Shown piece by piece: positions 50,208 to 57,935 of a DNA stretch of 64,000 nt. The notes under the pieces were generated by a model that worked only from the letters and a program-made list of their open reading frames with translations, was not told the DNA's origin and did no database searches. This DNA is from Treponema rectale (GTDB lineage: Bacteria > Spirochaetota > Spirochaetia > Treponematales > Treponemataceae). The stretch spans positions 248,001-312,000 of the forward strand of contig NZ_JACHFR010000001.1 of assembly GCF_014202035.1 (NCBI RefSeq). The letters are read 5' to 3'. A program made the position numbers and the translations under genes. The stretch's first letter is position 1. The number at the start of each line of letters is the position of its first letter.

Positions 50208-51575
50208 ATGATTTTTCAGGAACAGGATTTTATACAGCTTGTAAAAAAAGGATTATTTGAATGCGGAGTTGATTTGAGTGCAGACTTGCGTGTTGGCGTT
50301 GCCGTTAGCGGCGGGGCTGATTCTGTTTCGCTGCTGTATTCTCTTTCAGAAATTTTTACTCCGGAACAGGTTTTTGCTGTTACGGTAAATCATAATCTCA
50401 GGCCGGAAGAAGAGACCTGCGGGGATGCTGATTTTGTTGAAGAAACCTGCCGTTCTCTGGGAATAAAATGCCGGCGTACTGATGTTCAGCGGGGGCTGGT
50501 AAAGGCTCTGGCAGAAAAAAGGGGCATGGGAGTGGAAGAAGCTGCCCGTAAAGTCCGCTATGAGGTTTTTGAAGATTTTATAAAGTCGGAAAAGCTGGAT
50601 TATCTTTGTCTTGCCCATAATAAGAATGATGCCGGAGAAACCATGCTGATGCGTTTCTTAAAGGGCAGCGGAATTGAAGGATTGTGTTCAGTTCCAAGAG
50701 TCAGGGGCCGTATAATCCGTCCTCTTCTTGATGTAACCCGCAGCCAGATAGAAAGTTTTCTTTTACACAGAGGTATTTCCTACAGGACGGACAGTACGAA
50801 TTTTGATTCGGCAATGACGAGGAATTTTTTAAGAAATGAAGTGATTCCCCTGCTTGAAAAAAATATGAGCGGCTGGAGGAATGCCGTTCTTCTGGGGGCG
50901 GAAAAAATCAGGGGTGATGAGGATTTTATTCAGTGTGAACTGGAAAAAGCTTTTGAGGTTACAGGCTATAAGGCTGGTGAGATAATAGAGTTTGATGCGG
51001 AATCTTATTCTGCTCTTCATGAGGCTTTGCGTCGGAGAATTATTCTTGATGCGGTAAAGCGTTCCGGTCCAGACAGTCTTGTGAGCCATGATTTTATTAT
51101 GGAAGCTGACGGAAACATCCGTACATGCAGGAGTTTTTCCTGTGAGGCAGGGGGAATATGCATCCGTAAAGAAAACGGGCGGGTATATGTAGGGGTAAAA
51201 AAACTGGAGGCGACAGAAACGGGCTTTTCTGTTATTATAGAAAAAGAAGGAAGCTTTTCTGCAGGTGATTACTTTATTGAAGCAGGGAAATCTGATGATG
51301 CAGTTCATCTGATCTGCAACGGTAAGGAAATCGTACTTGATAAGCTTGAGTTTCCTTTTGCATTCCGGAGTTTTCAGGTGTCTGACAGAATCAGGAAGGC
51401 TGACGGTACTTATAAAAATGTGTCCAGAATTCTGGATGATTTTAAGGCGGGGGCCTTAAAGGAAAAAGTTCCCGTGGTTCAGCAGCTTTTCGGTACGGAA
51501 GAGGACGGCTTTATGAGCATCCGCTGTATTTTTGGAAGTGTGGCAGGCCTTAAAGACTGGATTGTTAAGGAATGA
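50208..51575 (+). CDS. tilS: tRNA(Ile)-lysidine synthetase
   Basis: A 455-residue ATP-dependent ligase that converts C34 of the AUA-decoding tRNA-Ile to lysidine. The PP-loop SGGADS is in VGVAVSGGADSVSLLYSLSE at about 26-45. LAHNKNDAGETMLMRFLKGS and IIRPLLDVTRSQI are typical of the N-terminal domain. The C-terminal region (TilS_C-like) includes DRIRKADGTYKNVSRILDDF and VPVVQQLFG. No Shine-Dalgarno is seen. Its stop lies just before the next gene's likely start, so the following two genes may share the transcript. Confidence 0.93.
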   Translation: MIFQEQDFIQLVKKGLFECGVDLSADLRVGVAVSGGADSVSLLYSLSEIFTPEQVFAVTVNHNLRPEEETCGDADFVEETCRSLGIKCRRTDVQRGLVKALAEKRGMGVEEAARKVRYEVFEDFIKSEKLDYLCLAHNKNDAGETMLMRFLKGSGIEGLCSVPRVRGRIIRPLLDVTRSQIESFLLHRGISYRTDSTNFDSAMTRNFLRNEVIPLLEKNMSGWRNAVLLGAEKIRGDEDFIQCELEKAFEVTGYKAGEIIEFDAESYSALHEALRRRIILDAVKRSGPDSLVSHDFIMEADGNIRTCRSFSCEAGGICIRKENGRVYVGVKKLEATETGFSVIIEKEGSFSAGDYFIEAGKSDDAVHLICNGKEIVLDKLEFPFAFRSFQVSDRIRKADGTYKNVSRILDDFKAGALKEKVPVVQQLFGTEEDGFMSIRCIFGSVAGLKDWIVKE

Positions 51576-51589
51576 AGTCAGGATATTGT

Positions 51590-53737
51590 ATGAAGTTTGA
51601 TATGAAAAAAATTGTTTTGTTTTTTTTGATTTTTTTTGCTGCTGGTATATTAAATGCGCTTCCTCCTGTAAAAACAGGAGATTCCCTTAAAGACAGTGCC
51701 CTTCAGGCAAACCGGCGTACTGCCCTGAGATGCCTTCAGCTTGCTTCCGGATATCTGTCTGAGAAAAATTATGATGCAGCCGTATCTCAGGCTTCCCTTG
51801 GAATTGCCTATGATGAGACTATTTCTGACCTGTGGTACATCCTTGCCTCTTCAAAGAATTCTCTTCAGGCTCCTAAGGCCCAGGTACTTCCTCTGCTGGA
51901 AAAGGCTTTTGAACTTAACAGCTGGGTAAACTATAACCGGGATAATGCCCGCATAATGCATGCCGACATACTATCTGATACGGGACATTCAAGGGAGGCT
52001 ATTGCTGTTCTTGATGCAGCCCCTTCGGTTTTTTCAGCTGATGCTGAGTATATAAGGGCAAAATCCTGTTACAGACTTGGTGATTCTGATAATGTTTCCA
52101 AAGCCCGCAATAAAATTGATGGGGCCAGAAGAATTTTTCCTGATGATACGAGATTTCCACTTCTGTTTTTTAAGAATGAATCCCACACAGATAGAAATCC
52201 TGACGTTCAGAGGATGACAAGGTACTTTGTAAAGACTATTACTCAGTATGTGGAGGTATCTCCAGATAAAGATGCTGAACTTGAGATATATGCCGCATGG
52301 TTTGCTTCCGGAAGTGACCGGGAACATCTTTTAAAGTCTTTTAAGGCCCGGGGACTTTCTCATCCTTTGTATGCTGTTGTTGCCCTGGAGTCAGGCATAA
52401 TGAATCAGGAGCAGGCTTTTAACTATATTGCTGATTTTGCAGATACAGCCATAGATTATGAACTTATGGAAGAATTCATTCAGATGCTGGATGAGGAGGC
52501 AGTTCTTGCCCTTGCGCGGGAATATTTTGATTCTTTCGGCGGTTTCATTCAGCGGGATACTGACGGAGATGGAATAAGCAATCTCTATGTTAAGTATTCC
52601 AGGGGAAGGCCTCAGGATATTTTCTATGACAGTGAGCAGGACGGTATTCTTGACTGGAATGTTGTATGTGATTATGGAAGTCCTGTGAGCGGAAGCTTTC
52701 CTTCCAGAAAAATGAATTTTACGTGGGATAAATTTCCATATCTGAATACGCTTACTTATGCTGATGATTCCCTGCCGGAGCTTTCATTCGGTTTTGTAGC
52801 AGAAGGATTGAGCTGGACTCCCGTGCTTATAAGGGAGGATGTTCTTATCAGTTCTCTGACCGGTTCCCGTTTCTTTTTTCCTCAGGTTGTAGAAAAACCG
52901 GAAGTGCTTGATGCTGCCGTGCTTTTAAGGAATGCTTCGTCTCTTGAGATTCCGGGAAAAGAAAGGGAAAATTCCCGCATACGTTTTACAGTTCTAGACG
53001 GAGAAATTGTTACTGCGGATTATTTTCAGGGTGAAAAAGAATTTGCACGGGCATGGTTTAAGAATAATCTTCCTGACATGAGGGTCTGTGACAAGGATGG
53101 AGACGGACTTTATGAGGTGAGTGAATTCTATGCAGTGGATAATGACAGAAAAATGCAGGTGCATTCTCTGGAAGACATACGTTCCGTTACGGTAAATCTT
53201 TTCGGCATTCCTTCAGAAGGAAAACAGTTTTATCTTAAAATGGTTCAGATTGATATGGACGGAGATACTTCGCCGGATTTTACGGAAGAATATTTTGACG
53301 GAAACGGCAAGATTGCTTCATGGGATAATGACAGTGACGGAAAATGGGATGTGCGTCATGTAATAATTTCAGGTAATGAAGAGCAGAGTTTGTTTTATGA
53401 CGTGATGACACACAGGATGATTACAGTTACAAGCATGAACGGAAAACCGGTGGAAGTCAGTGACGGTATAAGTGCTTTTGAAATTACGAAAGATTCTGTA
53501 TATGATTTTTACTGGATAGGAAATGATTTTTCACATTCAAGAGATTTTTATGAATCTGCAGCTAAACTTGCCCTTAAAACTCTGGCAGCCGGCAGTTCAT
53601 CATGTTACAGTACGGTCTTTGAATTCGGTGACGTGCGTATTCTTGCCGTAAAGACCGGAAATATCTGTCTTGGAAAGATTGTGGCTCAGAAGGAATATTC
53701 AGAAGCAGAAGGTGGTTTGGAAAATCATGATGAATAA
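51590..53737 (+). CDS. Exported protein with TPR-like N-terminus and calcium-binding DxDGDG repeats
   Basis: A protein of about 715 residues, not a named family. The signal peptide covers about 1-24 (VLFFLIFFAAGILNALPP). A helical TPR-like region follows (about 50-180; LASGYLSEKNYDAAVSQASL, LDAAPSVFSADAEYIRAKSC). Several Asp-rich loops of thrombospondin-3/dockerin type are seen: RDTDGDGISNLY, DKDGDGLYEVSEF, DMDGDTSPDF and DNDSDGKWDV. Calcium binding is inferred. ATG at 51590 (AGGA 6 nt upstream) is preferred; an ATG at 51572 overlaps tilS. Its end overlaps the HtrA-like lipoprotein gene, suggesting a joint envelope role. Confidence 0.75.
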   Translation: MKFDMKKIVLFFLIFFAAGILNALPPVKTGDSLKDSALQANRRTALRCLQLASGYLSEKNYDAAVSQASLGIAYDETISDLWYILASSKNSLQAPKAQVLPLLEKAFELNSWVNYNRDNARIMHADILSDTGHSREAIAVLDAAPSVFSADAEYIRAKSCYRLGDSDNVSKARNKIDGARRIFPDDTRFPLLFFKNESHTDRNPDVQRMTRYFVKTITQYVEVSPDKDAELEIYAAWFASGSDREHLLKSFKARGLSHPLYAVVALESGIMNQEQAFNYIADFADTAIDYELMEEFIQMLDEEAVLALAREYFDSFGGFIQRDTDGDGISNLYVKYSRGRPQDIFYDSEQDGILDWNVVCDYGSPVSGSFPSRKMNFTWDKFPYLNTLTYADDSLPELSFGFVAEGLSWTPVLIREDVLISSLTGSRFFFPQVVEKPEVLDAAVLLRNASSLEIPGKERENSRIRFTVLDGEIVTADYFQGEKEFARAWFKNNLPDMRVCDKDGDGLYEVSEFYAVDNDRKMQVHSLEDIRSVTVNLFGIPSEGKQFYLKMVQIDMDGDTSPDFTEEYFDGNGKIASWDNDSDGKWDVRHVIISGNEEQSLFYDVMTHRMITVTSMNGKPVEVSDGISAFEITKDSVYDFYWIGNDFSHSRDFYESAAKLALKTLAAGSSSCYSTVFEFGDVRILAVKTGNICLGKIVAQKEYSEAEGGLENHDE

Positions 53738-55379
53738 TATGAGCAGAAAGTTTTTGTTTATATTTTTACTTGTTTTTTTATTTTCGGCATGCATTACTTC
53801 GAATCATGAAAATGAAGTTTTTGTTCCGGTTGATTATACAGAAGAAGATGCTGTTAATGATGAAATAGAATCCGTCAGGGCTTTGATTTCTGATTATCCT
53901 GTCAAGGCTTTATGGAGGAGTCTTCTTGTCCGTAATAATGTGCCTCTGAATGAAAAAGCAGTTTCTCTTTTTAATGAAGCCCAGGCTGCCGTCATTGAGA
54001 AATTTGATGCTGCCGTAAAAGATTCTGATTATATGACTGCCCTGAGGCTGTATAAATCTCTTTCTGCAGCAGAATGCAGGGAAAAGATTGTTTCGAATCA
54101 TACAGAGGCTTCTTTAGAGACTCTTGCCTATAAAAATGTTCCGGGGCTTTCTTCATCATGGAAAAAGCAGAGTGTGCAGAATCTTATTAACGGAACTGTA
54201 ACGGTTTTTGTTGACAAGGGGCTTAAAATCGAACGGGGAATGGGATATGCTGACGGTGTATTGGGAAGCGGTTTCTTTATATCGGAAGACGGATACATCA
54301 TTACAAATCATCATGTCATAAACGATCTGGTTGATAAAAAATATGAGGGATTTTCCCGTCTTTATATAAAACTTGCGGAAGATCCTGATACAAAGATTCC
54401 TGCGAAAGTAGTCGGCTATGATTCTGCACTGGATCTTGCTCTCCTTAAGTGTGAGATAAAGGCTCCCTCAGTGTTTACGCTGGGGTCATCAGCTGATTTG
54501 AATGCAGGGGACAGGGTGTATGCCATCGGTTCTCCGCTGGGACTTGAAAAGACACTGACAAGCGGAATTATTTCTTCAACGGACAGACAGCTTTTTATGG
54601 CAGGACCTGTGTTTCAGATTGACGCAGCCGTTAATTCCGGAAATTCAGGCGGACCGCTTATTGATGAAAACGGAAAGGTTCAGGCTGTAGTTTTTGCCGG
54701 CGTGCAGAATTATCAGGGATTGAATTTTGCGATTCCTGTTGAATATCTCAGGTACGAGCTTCCTTTTTTGTATGCAGGAGGCGAGAGGGAACATCCGTGG
54801 ATCGGTGCTTATGGTAAAACAAAGAGACTTGCCGGAAGCGGTAAGACTAATGAAGGTCTTGAGGTTTTTTATGTTCTTCCAGGTGGAAGTGCATCCAGAA
54901 GCGGTATTGAAGCAGGGGACCTGATAACCGGTTTTGACGGTAAGACGGTTTCTTCCGTATATGATTTTCACAGATATCTGATGATGTGTCAGAGTGGAAC
55001 TGTTGTAAGCTGTAACGTAAAAAAAGCTGACGGTACAGAAAAGAATGTAGCCGTTTATCTTGAACGGAGGCCTGACAGTCCGGGATATGAATTTTACATT
55101 CATGACCGCATAGCTGATTCAATGCTTCCTCTGGCGGGAATGAAGCTTACTCAGGTTTCTGCTGCAAAGAAAGAATACATCATTGAAAGTGTTGTAAAGG
55201 GAAGTGCGGCAGATGATGCCGGCTTTAGCGAGAATGATACGCTTAAGCTGATTGACGTGCAGATTGCGGAAGATAAGTCTGCAGCCGGAATTGCGGTATA
55301 TGCAAAACTAAGAAAAAAAGGTTATCTTGATGTAAGTATAGGTTTTACGACATCATTGGACAGCACCTATTATTTTTAA
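53727..55379 (+). CDS. HtrA-like trypsin-type serine protease lipoprotein with PDZ domains
   Basis: A 550-residue lipoprotein protease. The lipobox FSAC puts the acylated Cys at 22. An unusual N-terminal region of about 140 residues precedes the S1 domain: His196 in TNHHVIND, Asp236 in YDSALDLALL, and the nucleophile Ser in NSGNSGGPLID. A PDZ domain follows (GLEVFYVLPGGSASRSGIEA, then LITGFDGKTV), and a second PDZ-like end (YIIESVVKGSAADDAGFSEN). It differs from the HtrA at 14.8 kb in its N-terminal extension. The start is uncertain among ATGs at 53727, 53730 and 53739, all overlapping or adjoining the preceding gene. Confidence 0.85.
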   Translation: MMNNMSRKFLFIFLLVFLFSACITSNHENEVFVPVDYTEEDAVNDEIESVRALISDYPVKALWRSLLVRNNVPLNEKAVSLFNEAQAAVIEKFDAAVKDSDYMTALRLYKSLSAAECREKIVSNHTEASLETLAYKNVPGLSSSWKKQSVQNLINGTVTVFVDKGLKIERGMGYADGVLGSGFFISEDGYIITNHHVINDLVDKKYEGFSRLYIKLAEDPDTKIPAKVVGYDSALDLALLKCEIKAPSVFTLGSSADLNAGDRVYAIGSPLGLEKTLTSGIISSTDRQLFMAGPVFQIDAAVNSGNSGGPLIDENGKVQAVVFAGVQNYQGLNFAIPVEYLRYELPFLYAGGEREHPWIGAYGKTKRLAGSGKTNEGLEVFYVLPGGSASRSGIEAGDLITGFDGKTVSSVYDFHRYLMMCQSGTVVSCNVKKADGTEKNVAVYLERRPDSPGYEFYIHDRIADSMLPLAGMKLTQVSAAKKEYIIESVVKGSAADDAGFSENDTLKLIDVQIAEDKSAAGIAVYAKLRKKGYLDVSIGFTTSLDSTYYF

Positions 55380-55400
55380 TATTTGATTTAAGGAATTATT

Positions 55401-57206
55401 ATGACAGAATTAAAGTACAAGCGTAATTTTTGTATTACCGCACATATTGATCACGGTAAGAGTACACTTGCAGACCGTCTTATTCAGAAGGCAAAAATTA
55501 TCGAAGACCGTCAGATGATGAATCAGATTCTTGATAACATGGATATTGAGCGTGAGCGCGGTATAACGATAAAAAGTCAGGCGGTTACCATTCCTTATCA
55601 TGCAAAAGACGGACATGATTATGAACTTAACTTCGTAGATACTCCGGGGCACGTAGATTTTTCATATGAGGTATCAAGAGCCATTGCCAGCTGTGAGGGT
55701 GCCCTTCTTCTTATTGATGCTACGCAGGGGGTAGAAAGTCAGACTGTAAGCAATATGTATCTTGCCCTTGAGCAGGACCTTACAATCGTTCCTGTAATAA
55801 ACAAGATAGATCTTGCCAGTGCAGATATTGAAAGCTGTAAAAAACAGATTGATCATGATCTTGGCCTGGACAGCAGTGATGCTCAGCTTGTAAGCGCAAA
55901 GACCGGAGCCGGTATCGATGATCTTATGGAGGCAATTGTAACAAAGTTTCCGCCTCCGCAGGGAGATGTAAATGCCCCGCTTCAGGCCCTTATTTTTGAC
56001 TGTCACTATGATGAATACAGGGGTGTCGTTGTTCATATACGCGTAAAGGAAGGACGCATTAAGGAAGGTGATCAGATCCGCCTTATGAGTAACGGTGCTG
56101 AGTATAAAGTAGAGCAGGCAGGTGTATTCAAGATAAATTACGAGCGTACCGGAGTGCTTGAAGCTGGTGATGTAGGATATCTCATTACTGGAATCAAGAC
56201 CGTCAGTGACGTGCGTGTAGGTGATACTATAACTACAGTGGCTGATCCTGCTTCAGAACCTCTTGCAGGTTTTAAGGATGTAAAGCCTGTAGTATTCAGT
56301 TCCATTTATCCTATTGATTCCAATGATTATGAGGAATTAAAGGAAGCAATGGAAAAATTGAAGCTTAATGATGCTTCTCTTGTTTATGAAAAGGATAATT
56401 CCCTGGCACTTGGAAACGGTTTCAGATGCGGATTTTTAGGTCTTCTTCATCTTGAAATAATTCAGGAGCGTCTTGAAAGGGATTTTGATCAGGTAGTAAT
56501 TTTTACAGCTCCAAGTGTCCGTTATAAGGTAAAGACTCCGGGGCATGAAGAAATTTTTGTAGATAATCCGGCGGATTTTCCGGCAGGAAAGATTGATTCA
56601 TCTCAGGAACCTTACATTAAGGCAAATATCATAACTCCAAGTGAATATCTTGGTTCCATTATGGAACTGTGCAGAATGAAACGCGGACTTCAGGTAAACA
56701 TGCAGTATCTTGATGAAAAAAGGGTAGAGCTTATTTATGAAATGCCTTTAAGTGAAGTTCTGTTTGATTTTTACGATAAGCTTAAGTCTTACAGCCGCGG
56801 TTATGCAAGTTTTGATTATGAGGTTATTGATTACCGGCCTACGGATCTTATTAAGATAGATATCCTTATAAATTCAAAGCCGGTAGATGCTCTTGCCCAG
56901 CTCTGTTACAGACCTAGTGCCGTAGAAAGGGCTAAGGTTGTCTGTGAAAGGCTTAAGGGAGAAATTGCCCGCCAGCAGTTTAAAATTGCAATTCAGGGAG
57001 CCATCGGAGCTCAGATTATTGCCAGGGAGACTGTAAATCCGGTAAGAAAGGACGTACTTGCCAAGTGTTATGGTGGTGATGTTACCCGTAAGAGAAAACT
57101 TCTTGAAAAGCAGAAAGCCGGTAAGAAGCGCATGCTTATGGCAGGAAATGTCGAGCTGCCGCAGAGTGCATTCCTTGCTGTCCTTAAAGAAAAGGAAGAT
57201 AATTAA
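55401..57206 (+). CDS. lepA: Elongation factor 4 (LepA)
   Basis: A 601-residue translational GTPase that acts on stalled or mistranslocated ribosomes and in initiation. G1 is AHIDHGKSTLADRL at about 14-27, GITIKSQAV marks the switch I region, G3 VDTPGHVDFSYEVSRA and G4 NKIDL. The LepA-specific C-terminal domain shows QRQQFKIAIQGAIG-type sequence (ARQQFKIAIQGAIGAQIIAR) and KGYGGDVTRKRKLL-like CYGGDVTRKRKLLEKQKAGK. Length is standard. It lies 21 nt after the HtrA-like gene with AAGGA before the ATG. Confidence 0.97.
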   Translation: MTELKYKRNFCITAHIDHGKSTLADRLIQKAKIIEDRQMMNQILDNMDIERERGITIKSQAVTIPYHAKDGHDYELNFVDTPGHVDFSYEVSRAIASCEGALLLIDATQGVESQTVSNMYLALEQDLTIVPVINKIDLASADIESCKKQIDHDLGLDSSDAQLVSAKTGAGIDDLMEAIVTKFPPPQGDVNAPLQALIFDCHYDEYRGVVVHIRVKEGRIKEGDQIRLMSNGAEYKVEQAGVFKINYERTGVLEAGDVGYLITGIKTVSDVRVGDTITTVADPASEPLAGFKDVKPVVFSSIYPIDSNDYEELKEAMEKLKLNDASLVYEKDNSLALGNGFRCGFLGLLHLEIIQERLERDFDQVVIFTAPSVRYKVKTPGHEEIFVDNPADFPAGKIDSSQEPYIKANIITPSEYLGSIMELCRMKRGLQVNMQYLDEKRVELIYEMPLSEVLFDFYDKLKSYSRGYASFDYEVIDYRPTDLIKIDILINSKPVDALAQLCYRPSAVERAKVVCERLKGEIARQQFKIAIQGAIGAQIIARETVNPVRKDVLAKCYGGDVTRKRKLLEKQKAGKKRMLMAGNVELPQSAFLAVLKEKEDN

Positions 57207-57235
57207 AAAATATTTTGTAAAAACGGAATTCGCTG

Positions 57236-57265
57236 TTGACAAAAAATATGTGTTTATGCTAAATT
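57236..57265 (+). promoter_or_regulatory. Predicted promoter of tRNA-Asp
   Basis: TTGACA at 57236-57241, 18 nt, TAAATT at 57260-57265. The mature tRNA starts 10 nt later. Confidence 0.65.
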
Positions 57266-57275
57266 AGCGTCCGTT

Positions 57276-57349
57276 GGGGTGTTAGCGAAGTTGGTTATCG
57301 CGCTGGCCTGTCACGCCGGAGATCACGAGTTCGAGCCTCGTACATCCCG
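57276..57349 (+). tRNA. tRNA-Asp (anticodon GTC)
   Basis: The acceptor stem GGGGTGT pairs with ACATCCC (one G-T). The anticodon stem CTGGC/GCCGG carries loop CTGTCAC with GTC at 57310-57312. The T-arm is ACGAG-TTCGAGC-CTCGT and the discriminator is G73, as expected for Asp. CCA is not encoded. Confidence 0.95.
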
Positions 57350-57352
57350 CTA

Positions 57353-57381
57353 GCCTGCTCAAAAGAGCGGGCATTTTTTTT
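57353..57381 (+). terminator. Terminator between tRNA-Asp and tRNA-Pro
   Basis: GCCTGCTC and GAGCGGGC form an 8-bp stem (one T-G) around AAAA, then A and eight Ts. The tRNA-Pro gene starts only 11 nt further, so it may depend on read-through or have its own promoter. Confidence 0.8.
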
Positions 57382-57391
57382 CGTTAATTTT

Positions 57392-57464
57392 CGGGCAATA
57401 GCGCAGTTGGTAGCGCGCTACGTTCGGGACGTAGAGGTCGCCGGTTCGAATCCGGCTTGCCCGA
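57392..57464 (+). tRNA. tRNA-Pro (anticodon CGG)
   Basis: The acceptor stem CGGGCAA pairs with TTGCCCG and begins with the C1-G72 pair characteristic of bacterial tRNA-Pro. The anticodon stem CTACG/CGTAG carries loop TTCGGGA with CGG at 57425-57427. The T-arm is GCCGG-TTCGAAT-CCGGC and the discriminator is A73. The 3' end is the start of a directly repeated sequence downstream. Confidence 0.95.
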
Positions 57465-57584
57465 CTTTACAGCAGAGGACGCGACAGCGTCCGTACGGAT
57501 TCGAAGCCTCTCGGCTATGCAGAGAGGCAGTGGCTTGCCCGACTTTACAGCAGAGGACGCGACAGCGTCCGCACGGATTCGAAG
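57454..57584 (+). repeat. 53-bp direct repeat of the tRNA-Pro 3' end
   Basis: Copy 1 is 57454-57506 (starting inside the tRNA at GGCTTGCCCGA) and copy 2 is 57532-57584; they differ at one base. Each includes a GGACGC-GACA-GCGTCC hairpin. A third, shorter copy (CAGTGGCTTGCCCGACTTT) is at 57777-57795. Copy 2 shares the extended CAGT flank with the third copy. The stretch between copies 1 and 2 holds a GCCTCTC/GAGAGGC hairpin. Confidence 0.9.
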
Positions 57585-57776
57585 GGGCTGTCCAATAAGT
57601 ATAAGTCATTGCCGTGCTCGACACGGCAATCTCTTGTATTTAGGGTTTAATACAAAACCTAAAAACGGCTGTGTCAAGGCTTTAAGCGAAGCGTGCCTTG
57701 ACCAGACGTATTGTAATTAAATAGATTTTCGGGTCGAATCCGAAAATGACATTTTTTGAACTTATTGGTCATCCCC
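57584..57776. mobile_element. MITE-like element with imperfect 17-bp terminal inverted repeats
   Basis: The left end GGGGCTGTCCAATAAGT and the right end ACTTATTGGTCATCCCC are inverted repeats with 2 mismatches. The 193-bp interior has no transposase; it holds hairpins TTGCCGTG/CACGGCAA, GTCAAGGC/GCCTTGAC and ATTTTCGG/CCGAAAAT, the last being a diverged copy of the 58-bp repeats at 16.4 kb. It is flanked by the direct repeat CAGTGGCTTGCCCGACTTT. Ends of this kind occur in IS families, so it may be mobilised in trans. Confidence 0.65.
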
Positions 57777-57900
57777 CAGTGGCTTGCCCGACTTTTCTTC
57801 TTATTCTTCTTTTTTCATTTTTGAGTGTAATTTTTATAAACATTTAACCGTCTTCCCATCTTTCCGTTGACAGATGATTTTTACAATGTTAATATCTTTC

Positions 57901-57909
57901 TGCTATAAT
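57901..57909 (+). promoter_or_regulatory. Extended -10 promoter before the PpiD/SurA-like gene
   Basis: TGCTATAAT at 57901-57909 is a perfect extended -10. No good -35 is visible at 17 nt. The ATG is at 57936. The rest of 57777-57900 holds only the third tRNA-end repeat and AT-rich sequence. Confidence 0.5.
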
Positions 57910-57935
57910 TTTATTTATAAAAAAAGGGTAAATCC

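Noticed and set aside
57407-57720. Frames across tRNA-Pro and the repeats behind it
   Set aside because: They translate the tRNA and its direct repeats (repeated CPTLQQRTRQRP-like words) and have no start signal.
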